Source: Oceanospirillum sediminis (GTDB taxonomy: Bacteria; Pseudomonadota; Gammaproteobacteria; Pseudomonadales; Halomonadaceae). From it: a stretch of DNA of 45,032 nt. Positions 26,753 through 35,019 of the stretch are shown in pieces. Below the pieces are notes generated by a model. The model was not told the origin of the DNA, did no database searches, and saw nothing but the letters and a program-made list of their open reading frames with translations. Position numbers and translations under genes: made by a program. The DNA is taken from NCBI RefSeq assembly GCF_014164585.1, contig NZ_JACJFM010000040.1:1-45032 (forward strand). The letters are read 5' to 3'. How positions within the stretch are numbered: position 1 is the first letter of the stretch; the number at the start of each line of letters is the position of its first letter.

Positions 26753-26791
26753 AAAGCCCTGGCCTGCTGTTCACGCAGGCTGGGGCTTTTT
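26753..26791 (+). terminator. Rho-independent terminator
   Basis: AAAGCCC and GCCTGC pair with GCAGGC and GGGCTTT around a 7-nt loop, followed directly by a T-run. It lies 60 bp past the stop of the 107-aa gene and closes its transcript. Confidence 0.85.
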
Positions 26792-26944
26792 ATCGCCACC
26801 TGTTCTTCTAACAGGCTGATCCCATTAAATATCCACTTTTGACAGTATCTTCTCAGGCAAGCGTCGCATTGCATCAGGTAATTATGCGCTGAATCCGGTA
26901 CAGTGCTCAGAGTCTGACTCTTAAAACCGATGACCTGAACCGAT

Positions 26945-27832
26945 ATGAAACTCTCTTATTTAACCCAGCCAATGTGTGACCAGGAACGCTCTGAGCGACT
27001 TTTCAGTGGTGAGCTGCTGATTTATCGCCAGATTCCAGCCATGCTGGAACTGATTGAACAGGCCGATGCCCGGCTGAGAACTGCCCTGGGTGGTCTGGAA
27101 CCCGATACTGCCCAGCATCATTTGGGCCGGGATGAATTTCTGGATCGGACAGGCCAGGTGCAAACAGCATTTCGTAAAGATCCGGCGATGCGCGCTTTGT
27201 TTTTTGATGTGCTGAAACAGTGTGGCGTAGATATCAGCCGAACCAGCTATGATCATTTTCCTATGCGTATTGTGCCCTTTGCCAATAGTCATGATGGTGC
27301 TCAAAGAGCGGCTATTGGTCATCATAGAGACAGCTGGGGCAGTAATATTCATTGCCAGCAAAACTGGTGGGCACCGTTGTACACCCTGGAGCCACAACGC
27401 AGCATCACTTTTTACCCGGCATACTGGCATCAGCCGCTGGCCAATAATACGGCACAGTGGCGTTTCTCTGATTATCTGGCTTCCAGAAAACAAAGTGAGT
27501 CGGAACGGGCTGTCGAATATCCTTCAGCCCCCGGTCCTGCTGAACCCGTTGATGAAAGTGAAGCTGTTCAGATTATGCTGAACCCTGGTGATGTACTGAA
27601 TTTTGCCAGCGCCCATCTTCATGCCAGTGCTGTTAACACCACGGATAAAACCCGTTTCAGTGTTGAAATGCGCACCATTAGTGACCATGATTTGCAGTCG
27701 GAGCGCTTTGCTCCTAACGTGGATAATCTGGGTGAGCCACCTATGTACGCCTGGTTTAAATCCATCACTACATTGCAACCCTTAGTTGTGACAGAAGCCA
27801 GGGAGCCGGTATGTCAGATCGAACCGCATTAA
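26945..27832 (+). CDS. Fe(II)/2-oxoglutarate-type dioxygenase-like protein
   Basis: A 295-residue soluble protein with the metal triad of the non-haem Fe(II)/2-oxoglutarate oxygenases: His127-Arg-Asp129 in GHHRDSWG, and a distal His (224 or 226) in ASAHLHAS, followed by Arg237 (KTRFSVEMR) that would bind 2-oxoglutarate. The overall pattern resembles the phytanoyl-CoA hydroxylase-like branch. The W-rich middle (QNWWAPLYTL, YPAYWHQP) may form the substrate pocket. The start has only a weak ribosome-binding site. The 3' end overlaps the GNAT gene by 22 bp in another frame, so the two are coupled and probably act on one metabolite. Neither substrate is known. Confidence 0.8.
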   Translation: MKLSYLTQPMCDQERSERLFSGELLIYRQIPAMLELIEQADARLRTALGGLEPDTAQHHLGRDEFLDRTGQVQTAFRKDPAMRALFFDVLKQCGVDISRTSYDHFPMRIVPFANSHDGAQRAAIGHHRDSWGSNIHCQQNWWAPLYTLEPQRSITFYPAYWHQPLANNTAQWRFSDYLASRKQSESERAVEYPSAPGPAEPVDESEAVQIMLNPGDVLNFASAHLHASAVNTTDKTRFSVEMRTISDHDLQSERFAPNVDNLGEPPMYAWFKSITTLQPLVVTEAREPVCQIEPH

Positions 27833-28332
27833 CTCAATCCGATATCTCCCCAACTCAATCTGATACTTGCCCATTTAGCATCCGGGCAATCACCCGGGAT
27901 GATCTGAGTGAGGTCAACCAGATCTGTATGGCCGCTTTTATGGGGACCGTAGCATCAGGTTTATCTGAAGAAGGTATCGGAACCTTCAAAGGCATTGCCG
28001 CAGCAGATAGTTTTGCTAAGCGCATGGATGGAGACAATGTCATTCTGGTTGCCTGTAGTGGGGCTCAGGTACAGGGCGTGATCGAACTGAAAGAAGGCCG
28101 TCATATTGCCATGCTGTTTGTCCGGCCTGATGCTCAGGGCAAGGGCATCGGACGAAAGCTGATGGCTGCTGTGCGCCCCTGGTGCCGGACAGCAATAGTG
28201 ACTGTCAGCGCCTCTCTGACATCCGTATCCGCGTATGAACAATTTGGCTTTCAATGTACCGGTGAGCCCGGAGAAATTGCTGGTCTGAAGTACCAGCCGA
28301 TGGAATGGCAGCTGACAGAAACAGTATTATGA
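27811..28332 (+). CDS. GNAT-family N-acetyltransferase
   Basis: A 173-residue protein of the GNAT superfamily. The acetyl-CoA loop is recognisable at VRPDAQGKGIGRKL (residues about 109-122), and the final beta strand motif at SAYEQFGFQ. The first 25 residues are an uncharacteristic polar lead. The ATG at 27811 lies within the end of the oxygenase gene and is preceded by AGGGAG, so the start is well supported. Substrate unknown; a GNAT coupled to an oxygenase suggests acetylation of a hydroxylated amino acid or an amine. The next gene (dCMP deaminase) lies 113 bp on and may be separately expressed. Confidence 0.88.
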   Translation: MSDRTALTQSDISPTQSDTCPFSIRAITRDDLSEVNQICMAAFMGTVASGLSEEGIGTFKGIAAADSFAKRMDGDNVILVACSGAQVQGVIELKEGRHIAMLFVRPDAQGKGIGRKLMAAVRPWCRTAIVTVSASLTSVSAYEQFGFQCTGEPGEIAGLKYQPMEWQLTETVL

Positions 28333-28445
28333 CAGATATCCCTGTCAGATGAATGAGTTACGCTACTCGGTGCCTGATATTTACGGTATGATGCAGAGCA
28401 TATAAAAAGAATATGTAACTGTGTGCTTAGTCAGGCTTAAATTCT

Positions 28446-28985
28446 ATGACTCACTCTGAAAATAATACCGGAATGAAAACAGACTATCTGTCGTGGCCCA
28501 CTTATTTTATGTCGATCGCCTTGCTGTCTTCCTTTCGCTCTAAAGACCGGAAGACCCAGAATGGCGCCTGTATTGTCACGCCGGATAACAAGATCGTAGG
28601 TATTGGCTATAACGGCCTGCCCAATGGTTGTGATGATAAAGATCCTGACTTCTGGTCCGATGACGACGAAGATGTTTTAAGATCCAAACATACCTATGTT
28701 GTGCATGCTGAGCAGAATGCCATCTATAACAGTACGCCTTTTGACCTGAAAGGCACGGCCATTTACGCCACCCAGTTTCCCTGTCATATCTGTGCTCAGG
28801 CCATTATTCAGGTCGGGATTAAAGACGTGTTTTACCTGAGAAGAAAAAACGGTAAACACCACGAGGATTCATTTAAAGCGGTGGCAAAAATGTTTAATGC
28901 CTCGGGTGTCAGCTATACCGATATTGCTGATATTCCAGGATACGACAGTGACTATCTGGATAAAATGTCAGAGCTGGCTCCCTGA
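28446..28985 (+). CDS. dCMP deaminase
   Basis: A 179-residue zinc-dependent deoxycytidylate deaminase, converting dCMP to dUMP in the dTMP pathway. Zinc-site motifs are HAEQNAIYNS (His and the catalytic Glu) and PCHICAQ (two Cys). The Asn in IGYNGLPNG contributes to nucleotide binding. The length is normal for bacterial ComE-type enzymes. No partner gene is adjacent. AGG lies about 11 nt before the ATG. The strong hairpin at 29031-29063 lies between it and the convergent membrane-protein gene. Confidence 0.92.
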   Translation: MTHSENNTGMKTDYLSWPTYFMSIALLSSFRSKDRKTQNGACIVTPDNKIVGIGYNGLPNGCDDKDPDFWSDDDEDVLRSKHTYVVHAEQNAIYNSTPFDLKGTAIYATQFPCHICAQAIIQVGIKDVFYLRRKNGKHHEDSFKAVAKMFNASGVSYTDIADIPGYDSDYLDKMSELAP

Positions 28986-29030
28986 TCCTTTACACCTGAT
29001 TTCCTCTGACTCAATTAAGCTCACTATTCA

Positions 29031-29063
29031 GGATATCTCTTCTGTCAGTCAGAAGAGATATCC
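29031..29063. terminator. Perfect 14-bp hairpin between convergent genes
   Basis: A perfect inverted repeat, arms 29031-29044 and 29050-29063 with a 5-nt loop, lies between the dCMP deaminase (ending 28985) and the membrane-protein gene (ending 29107). No T-run follows on either strand; a bidirectional terminator is likely because of its position. Confidence 0.5.
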
Positions 29064-29106
29064 ATTCAGTAAGATCCGTTACTTACCGTTCTGACCAGAT
29101 CTTTTC

Positions 29107-30432
29107 TTATTGCACACCCATCAGTTCCATCAGCCAGAGCGCTGTACAGCCAATCGCCAGCATGGTCAGAGTAAAGACGGAATTCACCCTGACAATATCC
29201 CGTGCCGGAGTGTGATAACGGGCCTGCATAATAAAATTCAGTCCACTGAATGTGCTGCCTGCCATCGACAGTGCCGTGGCCAGTACGTAAGCCACTGCCA
29301 TCAAGGTTGGTGTTGTGGTGACATCGGCCAGTAAACCGGCAAAAATGGCGACCACGGCCAGCTGATGCAAGCCAGCATGGGCCAGCAGCACAATTGAGCA
29401 CAATACAACCGAGGCTACCAGGGCATTGGTTTCTGTAAATGGCAGAGCAATCAGTCCTGCACCGATACAGGCTTTTACTCCACCAGCCAACACACCTGCA
29501 GCCAGAAACAGAGAAATTTCAGAGCGGGCATCAGGCAGTTTTGTCCTGATATGGGTCTGAGTCATGCGAATTCCTGTGATAACCGGGTTACGCAGACACA
29601 CCAGAATAAAAGGCGTCAGCATAGCAATACCGGATACAATTGCCACAGTGGGTATCTCTGGATACATCGCTGTCAGCCCCAGTACACCAACTATCATTAT
29701 TGCAGGCAAGCTCAGGGCAGACGTTTTCAGCGGATAGCCATCATACTGATTCAAGTCCTGTGGATAACGTAAACGGGCATCCAGCAAACAAAGCCCTAAA
29801 CCAATTACGGCCAGAGAAACAGAGTAAGGATAGATCTCATACAGTTCAGCGCCGGGCACTTGCTCCAGTACCAGCGCCAGGATACTCAGAAACGGTGACC
29901 ACAATACTGCCAGACCAAATCCTCGTGACAGAATCAGCTGAGACAAAGCATCCAGCCGGTCTTTTCGTTTTACCTGATCTCCTACCATGATGACGGCAGA
30001 GAAGTTCGCAATTGCCGAAAACAGGTGCATGCCTCCCAGAGTAAAGCCAAAGCTTTTCACTCCAGTCATATCTCCACTGCGTTCCAGCCGGGTTGCCATA
30101 CTGATAAAGTTAACGGCTGTTAACAGCATCACCAGTTTCAGATGTTCTCCCATCAACTCCAACAGCTTCAGTGTACTGCCCTGCCACCAGGCCCAGCTAG
30201 CAAAGGCAAAACCGATACCTGCCAGAGTAAGAATCTGCTTTCTCTGACGGGCAGGTAAACGGGGTAATTCAGCCATAACAAACAGGCAGGCCAGAACCGT
30301 CGCCTGCTGTGCGGTTTCAGCTAGTTTTAACGTATCTGCCAGAGCCAGCAGACACATCAGAAACAGTACACCGCCCGTCAGTTCAACAGATGGCCAGAAC
30401 GCTCTGCCATGAGTGCTCAGTGTTGATAACAT
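29107..30432 (-). CDS. Polytopic inner-membrane protein, transporter-like, function unknown
   Basis: A 441-residue protein with about ten to twelve hydrophobic helices and few charged loops. I do not recognise a precise family. The overall pattern (two halves, each with helix pairs and conserved TTTPTLMAVAY and SGLNFIMQARYHTP stretches near the end) resembles the ion-transporter superfamily (for example ArsB/CitM-type carriers). AGGTG lies about 8 nt before the ATG. It lies about 200 bp downstream of a trans-sulfuration enzyme on the same strand, so it could export or import a related compound, but this is speculative. Confidence 0.75.
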   Translation of the reverse strand: MLSTLSTHGRAFWPSVELTGGVLFLMCLLALADTLKLAETAQQATVLACLFVMAELPRLPARQRKQILTLAGIGFAFASWAWWQGSTLKLLELMGEHLKLVMLLTAVNFISMATRLERSGDMTGVKSFGFTLGGMHLFSAIANFSAVIMVGDQVKRKDRLDALSQLILSRGFGLAVLWSPFLSILALVLEQVPGAELYEIYPYSVSLAVIGLGLCLLDARLRYPQDLNQYDGYPLKTSALSLPAIMIVGVLGLTAMYPEIPTVAIVSGIAMLTPFILVCLRNPVITGIRMTQTHIRTKLPDARSEISLFLAAGVLAGGVKACIGAGLIALPFTETNALVASVVLCSIVLLAHAGLHQLAVVAIFAGLLADVTTTPTLMAVAYVLATALSMAGSTFSGLNFIMQARYHTPARDIVRVNSVFTLTMLAIGCTALWLMELMGVQ

Positions 30433-30545
30433 AAATAAAACACCTGTTTAGTTAATATGTTAATTAATAATATTAGCTTATTCTGGACGAAAATGACCAC
30501 TGATGCTGCGGTATATTTGTTCAAAAGATTGCAGGTAGCAGGAGA

Positions 30546-30582
30546 GCCATGTATTGCTTGTCTGTCAGATGCAATACATGGC
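30546..30582. repeat. Perfect 12-bp inverted repeat, no terminator polarity
   Basis: GCCATGTATTGC (30546-30557) and its complement (30571-30582) enclose a 13-nt loop, followed on the plus strand by eight A residues. On the minus strand, along which both flanking genes run, the T-run comes before the stem, so it is not a standard terminator. It might be an operator or a hairpin in the leader of the membrane-protein gene. Confidence 0.5.
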
Positions 30583-30633
30583 AAAAAAAATCATTACGGA
30601 AATGTTTTAACTGTTTGTAAATGAATAGAAAAA

Positions 30634-31779
30634 TCAGGCCGACTCTATCGCCTGCTCCAGATCCTGAATCAGATCTTCAACATTTTCGATACCCATCGAG
30701 AAACGTAACAGGTCATCCGGCACCGGGCTATCCGGCCCTTCAATCAGGGCACGGTGTTCAACCAGACTTTCTACGCCACCCAGAGACGTTGCGCGCAGGA
30801 AGTACTTCAGTCCGCCAATAATCTTCGCTGTACGCTCAACTCCACCTTCAAAACGGATGGACAGCATACCGCCAAAACCACCTTGCATCTGCCGGGCTGC
30901 AATCTCATGCTGAGGATGTGAAGCCAGTCCGGGGTAGATCACTTCCGCCACACCTGGAAAACCTTCAAAGTGCTGTGCGAAAGCCAATGCATTTTCACAG
31001 GCTCGTTCAACACGGACGTGCATAGTCCGCATGCCTCTCAATAATAACCAGCTTTCGAACGGTCCCAGAATTCCACCATGCTGAGCCCGAATACTGCAGG
31101 CTTTTTCCCAGCGGCTGTCTTCTTTGGCCGTGATTAAAGCACCAGCGACAACATCGCTATGGCCATTGATATATTTCGTGGCGGAGTGGAAAACATAGTC
31201 AGCGCCCAGTTCAATCGGGCGAGTCAGTAAAGGCGTTGCCACAGTAGAGTCCACGACCAGCTGAGCGCCTGCGCTGTGAGCCAGCTCAGCTGCACGGGCG
31301 ATATCCACCACCTGCCAGGTCGGATTTGCCGGAGTCTCAACCCAGAGCATCTGAATCGGGGCTTTGTTTACCACCCGAACCAGATCAGCCTCATCGGCCG
31401 GGTCATAAAAAGAGATCTCAATACCCCAGTCTTCACAGAAAGAGATCAGCCAGGCCCGTAAAGACCAGTACATCACGGAAGGGGCTACCAGGCGATTGCC
31501 CGGACGTAATGTCTGCACTAATGCCGTGGCTGCTGCCATACCCGACGCAAATAATTTACAGGATGCCCCTGACTCCATTTCGCAGAGTACCGCTTCTGCC
31601 ATTTCAGCATTAACACTCTGATCTCTGGCATAAATGCGGCTGCTGTCGTACAGATTCCCCTGTTCATCACGGGCAAAGGTTGTGGAAGGTTGAATGGGCG
31701 GAACCACAGCCCCTGTTTTCTGATCAAGGTAATGACCGGCCTGTGCCAGAAGGGTCTCTGTTTTTATTTTACCGCCCAT
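30634..31779 (-). CDS. Cys/Met-metabolism PLP enzyme (cystathionine gamma-synthase family)
   Basis: A 381-residue PLP-dependent enzyme of the trans-sulfuration family (cystathionine gamma-synthase, gamma-lyases, O-acylhomoserine sulfhydrylases). The Schiff-base lysine is Lys202 (HSATKYINGHSD) and the cofactor Asp is Asp177. Tyr50 and Arg52 (IYARDQ) contact the neighbouring subunit's PLP phosphate. The usual active-site YGGT segment is replaced by MYWSLRAWL, so it belongs to an atypical subgroup whose reaction is not settled; a gamma-synthase-like or lyase activity is possible. AGGAG lies 7 nt before the ATG. It is divergent from the Irr/Fur-like regulator gene, with 273 bp between. Confidence 0.85.
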   Translation of the reverse strand: MGGKIKTETLLAQAGHYLDQKTGAVVPPIQPSTTFARDEQGNLYDSSRIYARDQSVNAEMAEAVLCEMESGASCKLFASGMAAATALVQTLRPGNRLVAPSVMYWSLRAWLISFCEDWGIEISFYDPADEADLVRVVNKAPIQMLWVETPANPTWQVVDIARAAELAHSAGAQLVVDSTVATPLLTRPIELGADYVFHSATKYINGHSDVVAGALITAKEDSRWEKACSIRAQHGGILGPFESWLLLRGMRTMHVRVERACENALAFAQHFEGFPGVAEVIYPGLASHPQHEIAARQMQGGFGGMLSIRFEGGVERTAKIIGGLKYFLRATSLGGVESLVEHRALIEGPDSPVPDDLLRFSMGIENVEDLIQDLEQAIESA

Positions 31780-32052
31780 AAAATACTCCTGATTCTTTTA
31801 TAAAGTCAGAAGCTTAGCGTGAACACTTGCTAATGAACAAGCGTTAAGAATGTTCTGTCTCTGGGACTTTACAGAACCGAGGCCACGAAGTTGACGTTAT
31901 CGGATCGTCTGCGCAAATGCAGAGAATGTGATTATCCAGGATGGAATAAACAAATATATATCACCTGGTGCTTCAGGAAGCGTTTTCAATGGGCGCTGTT
32001 GCATAGTTTTTAACAGTGAAATCTTCTACAATGCTTTGATATATGACAGTCA

Positions 32053-32463
32053 ATGAATAAAAAAATGACATCTACTCATGCCTTAAAACTGAAAAACTCG
32101 GGTGTTTACCCTACTGCCCAACGTTTAGCCATAGCTGATATGCTGTTTGATCGGCACCAGCACTTTACTGCTGATTCACTGCAGGAAGCCCTGATATTCA
32201 ATGGCATTAAAGTGTCTAAAGCGACTGTATATAACACTCTGAAGCTTTTTGTCGAAAAAGGTCTGGTTAATGAATTGGTGATTGATAGCCAGAAGTGCTT
32301 TTACGACACTAATACCAGCCATCACCATCATTTCTATAATATTGATACTGGCGAACTGACTGATATAGAGAGTATCACTCCTAAGATGCTGGAGAGCCTG
32401 AGTATTCCGGAAGGCACTACTATTGATAATATTGATCTGGTTGTTCGGCTTCGTAATCATTAG
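32053..32463 (+). CDS. Fur-superfamily regulator, Irr-like
   Basis: A 136-residue Fur-family protein. The winged helix with VSKATVYNTLKLFVEKG is at residues 54-70. The metal-sensing part has the cluster His90-His93 (SHHHHFYNIDTGELTDIE). It lacks the CxxC pairs of Fur, Zur and PerR. This His cluster, and the absence of the structural zinc cysteines, is what I associate with Irr, the haem- and iron-responsive Fur relative of rhizobia. The next gene is a haem peroxidase, and a matching palindrome lies between them. I infer that it controls that gene in response to haem, iron or peroxide. Its own ribosome-binding site is weak. Confidence 0.85.
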   Translation: MNKKMTSTHALKLKNSGVYPTAQRLAIADMLFDRHQHFTADSLQEALIFNGIKVSKATVYNTLKLFVEKGLVNELVIDSQKCFYDTNTSHHHHFYNIDTGELTDIESITPKMLESLSIPEGTTIDNIDLVVRLRNH

Positions 32464-32598
32464 ATCTTTGTCTGGAATGATCAAATCATAGGTGGAGACT
32501 GTCTTATCGACAATTCATTATTTTTTCCTTTCATATAGTTAAGATTAATAAATATTAATACTACCTTATATTTTTTGATGTATATCATCTTTTTATAG

Positions 32599-32613
32599 TT
32601 AGACTTAGTCTAA
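32599..32613 (+). promoter_or_regulatory. Irr/Fur-type operator upstream of cytochrome c peroxidase
   Basis: TTAGACTTAGTCTAA is a perfect 7-1-7 palindrome, the layout used by Fur-superfamily regulators. It also aligns with the rhizobial Irr element (TTTAGAA-N3-TTCTAAA), with 11 of 14 fixed positions when flanks are counted. It lies 128 bp before the peroxidase ATG and just after the Irr-like gene, near a candidate promoter (TTGATG at 32575-32580). Confidence 0.65.
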
Positions 32614-32632
32614 ATTTAAACCTTGTATTGAA

Positions 32633-32659
32633 GGGGGCTTAATTGATCAGTAAGCCCCC
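32633..32659 (+). other. GC-rich hairpin in the peroxidase leader
   Basis: GGGGGCTTA (32633-32641) pairs perfectly with TAAGCCCCC (32651-32659) across a 9-nt loop. No T-run follows. It lies in the probable 5' leader of the peroxidase, downstream of the palindrome at 32599-32613. It could be a terminator for the regulator gene, an attenuator or an RNA-stabilising hairpin. Confidence 0.6.
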
Positions 32660-32740
32660 GATAAAGATGAGGATCTGCCGCCAGTGCTAGCCTGGTTATC
32701 AGCTCTGTTTGATTAACGTTGTATCTGTAAGGTGAGAGCC

Positions 32741-33736
32741 ATGTTAGTAAAGAAGAAAGCAGGATGTCTTCTGGCAGGAATGATGCTATTTCCCATGATA
32801 AGCTATGCTAGTGAACCTGTGGAGCCAATTAAACCTGTAACGAATGTCAATCTGGACGAAGTGGAGTTAGGCAAAAAACTGTACTTTGATCCTCGTCTGT
32901 CAAAATCTGGATTTATATCCTGTAATTCATGCCATAACCTCAGTATGGGAGGCACGGATAACCTGAAAACGTCAATTGGTCATAATTGGCAACAAGGCCC
33001 TATTAATTCCCCGACCGTACTGAACTCAAGTCTGAATCTGGCACAATTCTGGGATGGCAGGGCTGCAGATTTAAAAGAGCAGGCCGGAGGCCCTATTGCG
33101 AATCCTAAGGAGATGGCATTCACGCATATGCTGGCTGTCGATGTCCTTAAATCTATACCTGAATATGCCAGCGAGTTTAAGCGGGTCTTTGGTTCCGATC
33201 AGATTGACATCGATAATGTAACCCAGGCTATTGCCGAATTTGAAAAAACACTAGTCACGCCTAACTCTCGTTTTGACCAGTGGCTGCTGGGCGATCAGCA
33301 GGCGATTACCAGCTACGAACACGAGGGGTACCAAATTTTTAAAACATCAGGATGTGTAGCCTGTCACAATGGTGAAGCGCTGGGTGGTAACTCGTTCCAG
33401 AAAATGGGGCTGGTTCAACCATATAAAACCAGCAACTCAGCTGAAGGACTCGCTGGCGTAACTGGAAAAGATGCCGATCGTTTTAAATTTAAAGTACCTA
33501 CTCTGCGTAATGTTGAGCTGACCTACCCATATTTCCACGATGGTGAGGCTGAAACTCTTCAGGAGGCTGTCGATCTGATGGCAAAACTCCAGCTTGGACG
33601 GACATTTTCTACCGATGAAAACGCTAAGGTGGTTGCATTTCTAAGAACTCTGACCGGAGATCAGCCCAGCTTTGTGTTGCCTCAGCTACCACCCTCAACC
33701 AGTAAAACCCCTCGTCCAGAGCCTTTTGATAACTAA
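32741..33736 (+). CDS. Di-haem cytochrome c peroxidase (MauG/CcpA family)
   Basis: A 331-residue periplasmic di-haem protein that reduces hydrogen peroxide with electrons from a cytochrome c. The ATG at 32741 is preceded by AAGGTGAGAG and yields a signal peptide ending near SYAS. The two CxxCH haem sites are CNSCH (first third) and CVACH (second half). The family motifs LGKKLYFDPRLSKSG, FWDGRA, NPKEMAF, FKVPTLRNVELTYPYFHDG are all present. It is downstream of the Irr-like regulator and the palindrome at 32599-32613. Length is normal for bacterial cytochrome c peroxidases. A role in peroxide defence or low-oxygen respiration is inferred. Confidence 0.93.
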   Translation: MLVKKKAGCLLAGMMLFPMISYASEPVEPIKPVTNVNLDEVELGKKLYFDPRLSKSGFISCNSCHNLSMGGTDNLKTSIGHNWQQGPINSPTVLNSSLNLAQFWDGRAADLKEQAGGPIANPKEMAFTHMLAVDVLKSIPEYASEFKRVFGSDQIDIDNVTQAIAEFEKTLVTPNSRFDQWLLGDQQAITSYEHEGYQIFKTSGCVACHNGEALGGNSFQKMGLVQPYKTSNSAEGLAGVTGKDADRFKFKVPTLRNVELTYPYFHDGEAETLQEAVDLMAKLQLGRTFSTDENAKVVAFLRTLTGDQPSFVLPQLPPSTSKTPRPEPFDN

Positions 33737-33839
33737 ATCAGTCTGGTCGGGTAACGTCTGAGAATACAAGCAGGGCTTCTGTATTTCTTCTGTAAAGTAA
33801 CAATGCAGAATAATAGATCACGGCAGCTCCCCAGGTAAC

Positions 33840-34757
33840 TCAGGGCTCAGCAAAATGTGCTGTCAGTCTGGTCATTACGGTATCAAACCGGGCTGGCAGT
33901 ATACGATGACGTTTAGTCACCAGATATAAAGGCTCACTCACCGGGTTGGCAGGTTGGAACAATTCCAGCTTTTCTGGCTCTGCAAAACTATCCACAGCGC
34001 TTTCAGGTAGTACAGTAAATCCCAGACCCTTAGCAACAGGCAGCAAAATCTGACTGAGTTGATTGATATAACCTGCCACTGGCAGCTGATCCGGGTTAAG
34101 TTCATTCAGTGCTGGAATACCAGCCTGATGACAATACAGTGACAGATAATGCAGTACATCAGGGTGGTGAATCATACCCAGAGTTTTCAACTTGTGCGTA
34201 ATCCCATCAGATATCTGCTCATTCACAACTGCTGACTTTCTATGGCTGGCCGGAAGAATAAGACACAGAGGCTCATGCCCGATCTCCCGGACGCTTAGTA
34301 AGCCTGTTGCTGGTAACTGAGTCACAATACCCAGATCAATAGTTCCCTGTTGAACATCAGTGATAATTCGATAGTTAGGGGCGACTTCCAGCTGGACCGT
34401 TAATCCGGGGTAACGGCACTGCAAGTCCAGCAATACCGGATATAACTGGAGAGCCATAGCACCGGAGCAGGCCAGGCGATAGCTGCCTGATTCGGGATCA
34501 TCAAAGTTCAGCTGTTCCAATAAATCCTCTTCATTACGTTCCAGTTGCCCGGCGTACAGATACACCTGATGTCCCTGCTCTGTCAGTTCAAAGCTTTTTT
34601 TATCACGACGAATCAATGAGTGACCACAGGCCTCTTCCAGTTTGCGTACATGCTGACTGACACCAGGCTGTGTCATACAGAGTTGCTCTGCGGTACGGGT
34701 AAAGTGGCCTGTTTCAATCAGGGTACGAAATGTTTTAAGCCAGACAGGGTTCAGCAT
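33840..34757 (-). CDS. LysR-type transcriptional regulator
   Basis: A 305-residue LysR-type regulator of normal length. The helix-turn-helix spans residues about 18-45 (HFTRTAEQLCMTQPGVSQHVRKLE). The effector domain is complete. It has no divergent partner: the next gene upstream is another regulator transcribed the same way, so the target is unclear. An AGAAG sequence lies 6 nt before the ATG. It could regulate the peroxidase that converges on it or genes elsewhere. No effector can be suggested. Confidence 0.9.
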   Translation of the reverse strand: MLNPVWLKTFRTLIETGHFTRTAEQLCMTQPGVSQHVRKLEEACGHSLIRRDKKSFELTEQGHQVYLYAGQLERNEEDLLEQLNFDDPESGSYRLACSGAMALQLYPVLLDLQCRYPGLTVQLEVAPNYRIITDVQQGTIDLGIVTQLPATGLLSVREIGHEPLCLILPASHRKSAVVNEQISDGITHKLKTLGMIHHPDVLHYLSLYCHQAGIPALNELNPDQLPVAGYINQLSQILLPVAKGLGFTVLPESAVDSFAEPEKLELFQPANPVSEPLYLVTKRHRILPARFDTVMTRLTAHFAEP

Positions 34758-35019
34758 AAGATTCTTCTGTATCAGCCTTCATCGGATAAATTCTTCTCAG
34801 ACCCGGATTATATTGCAGCCAAAGAGCAATACTTCGAATCATCGGTGCGTTACACTACCATCATTGCCGGGTATGAAAAGCAGAGCTGACAGCCATGTAA
34901 ATAGTTCTGAGGATATTGCCGTATCTATCTGATTCTGAAAGATAATATATGGCCTGACCTGGTTTTATATATACTGGTTCTGTAAGCCTGTCTGTCATTC
35001 TGATATGTCATATCAAAGA

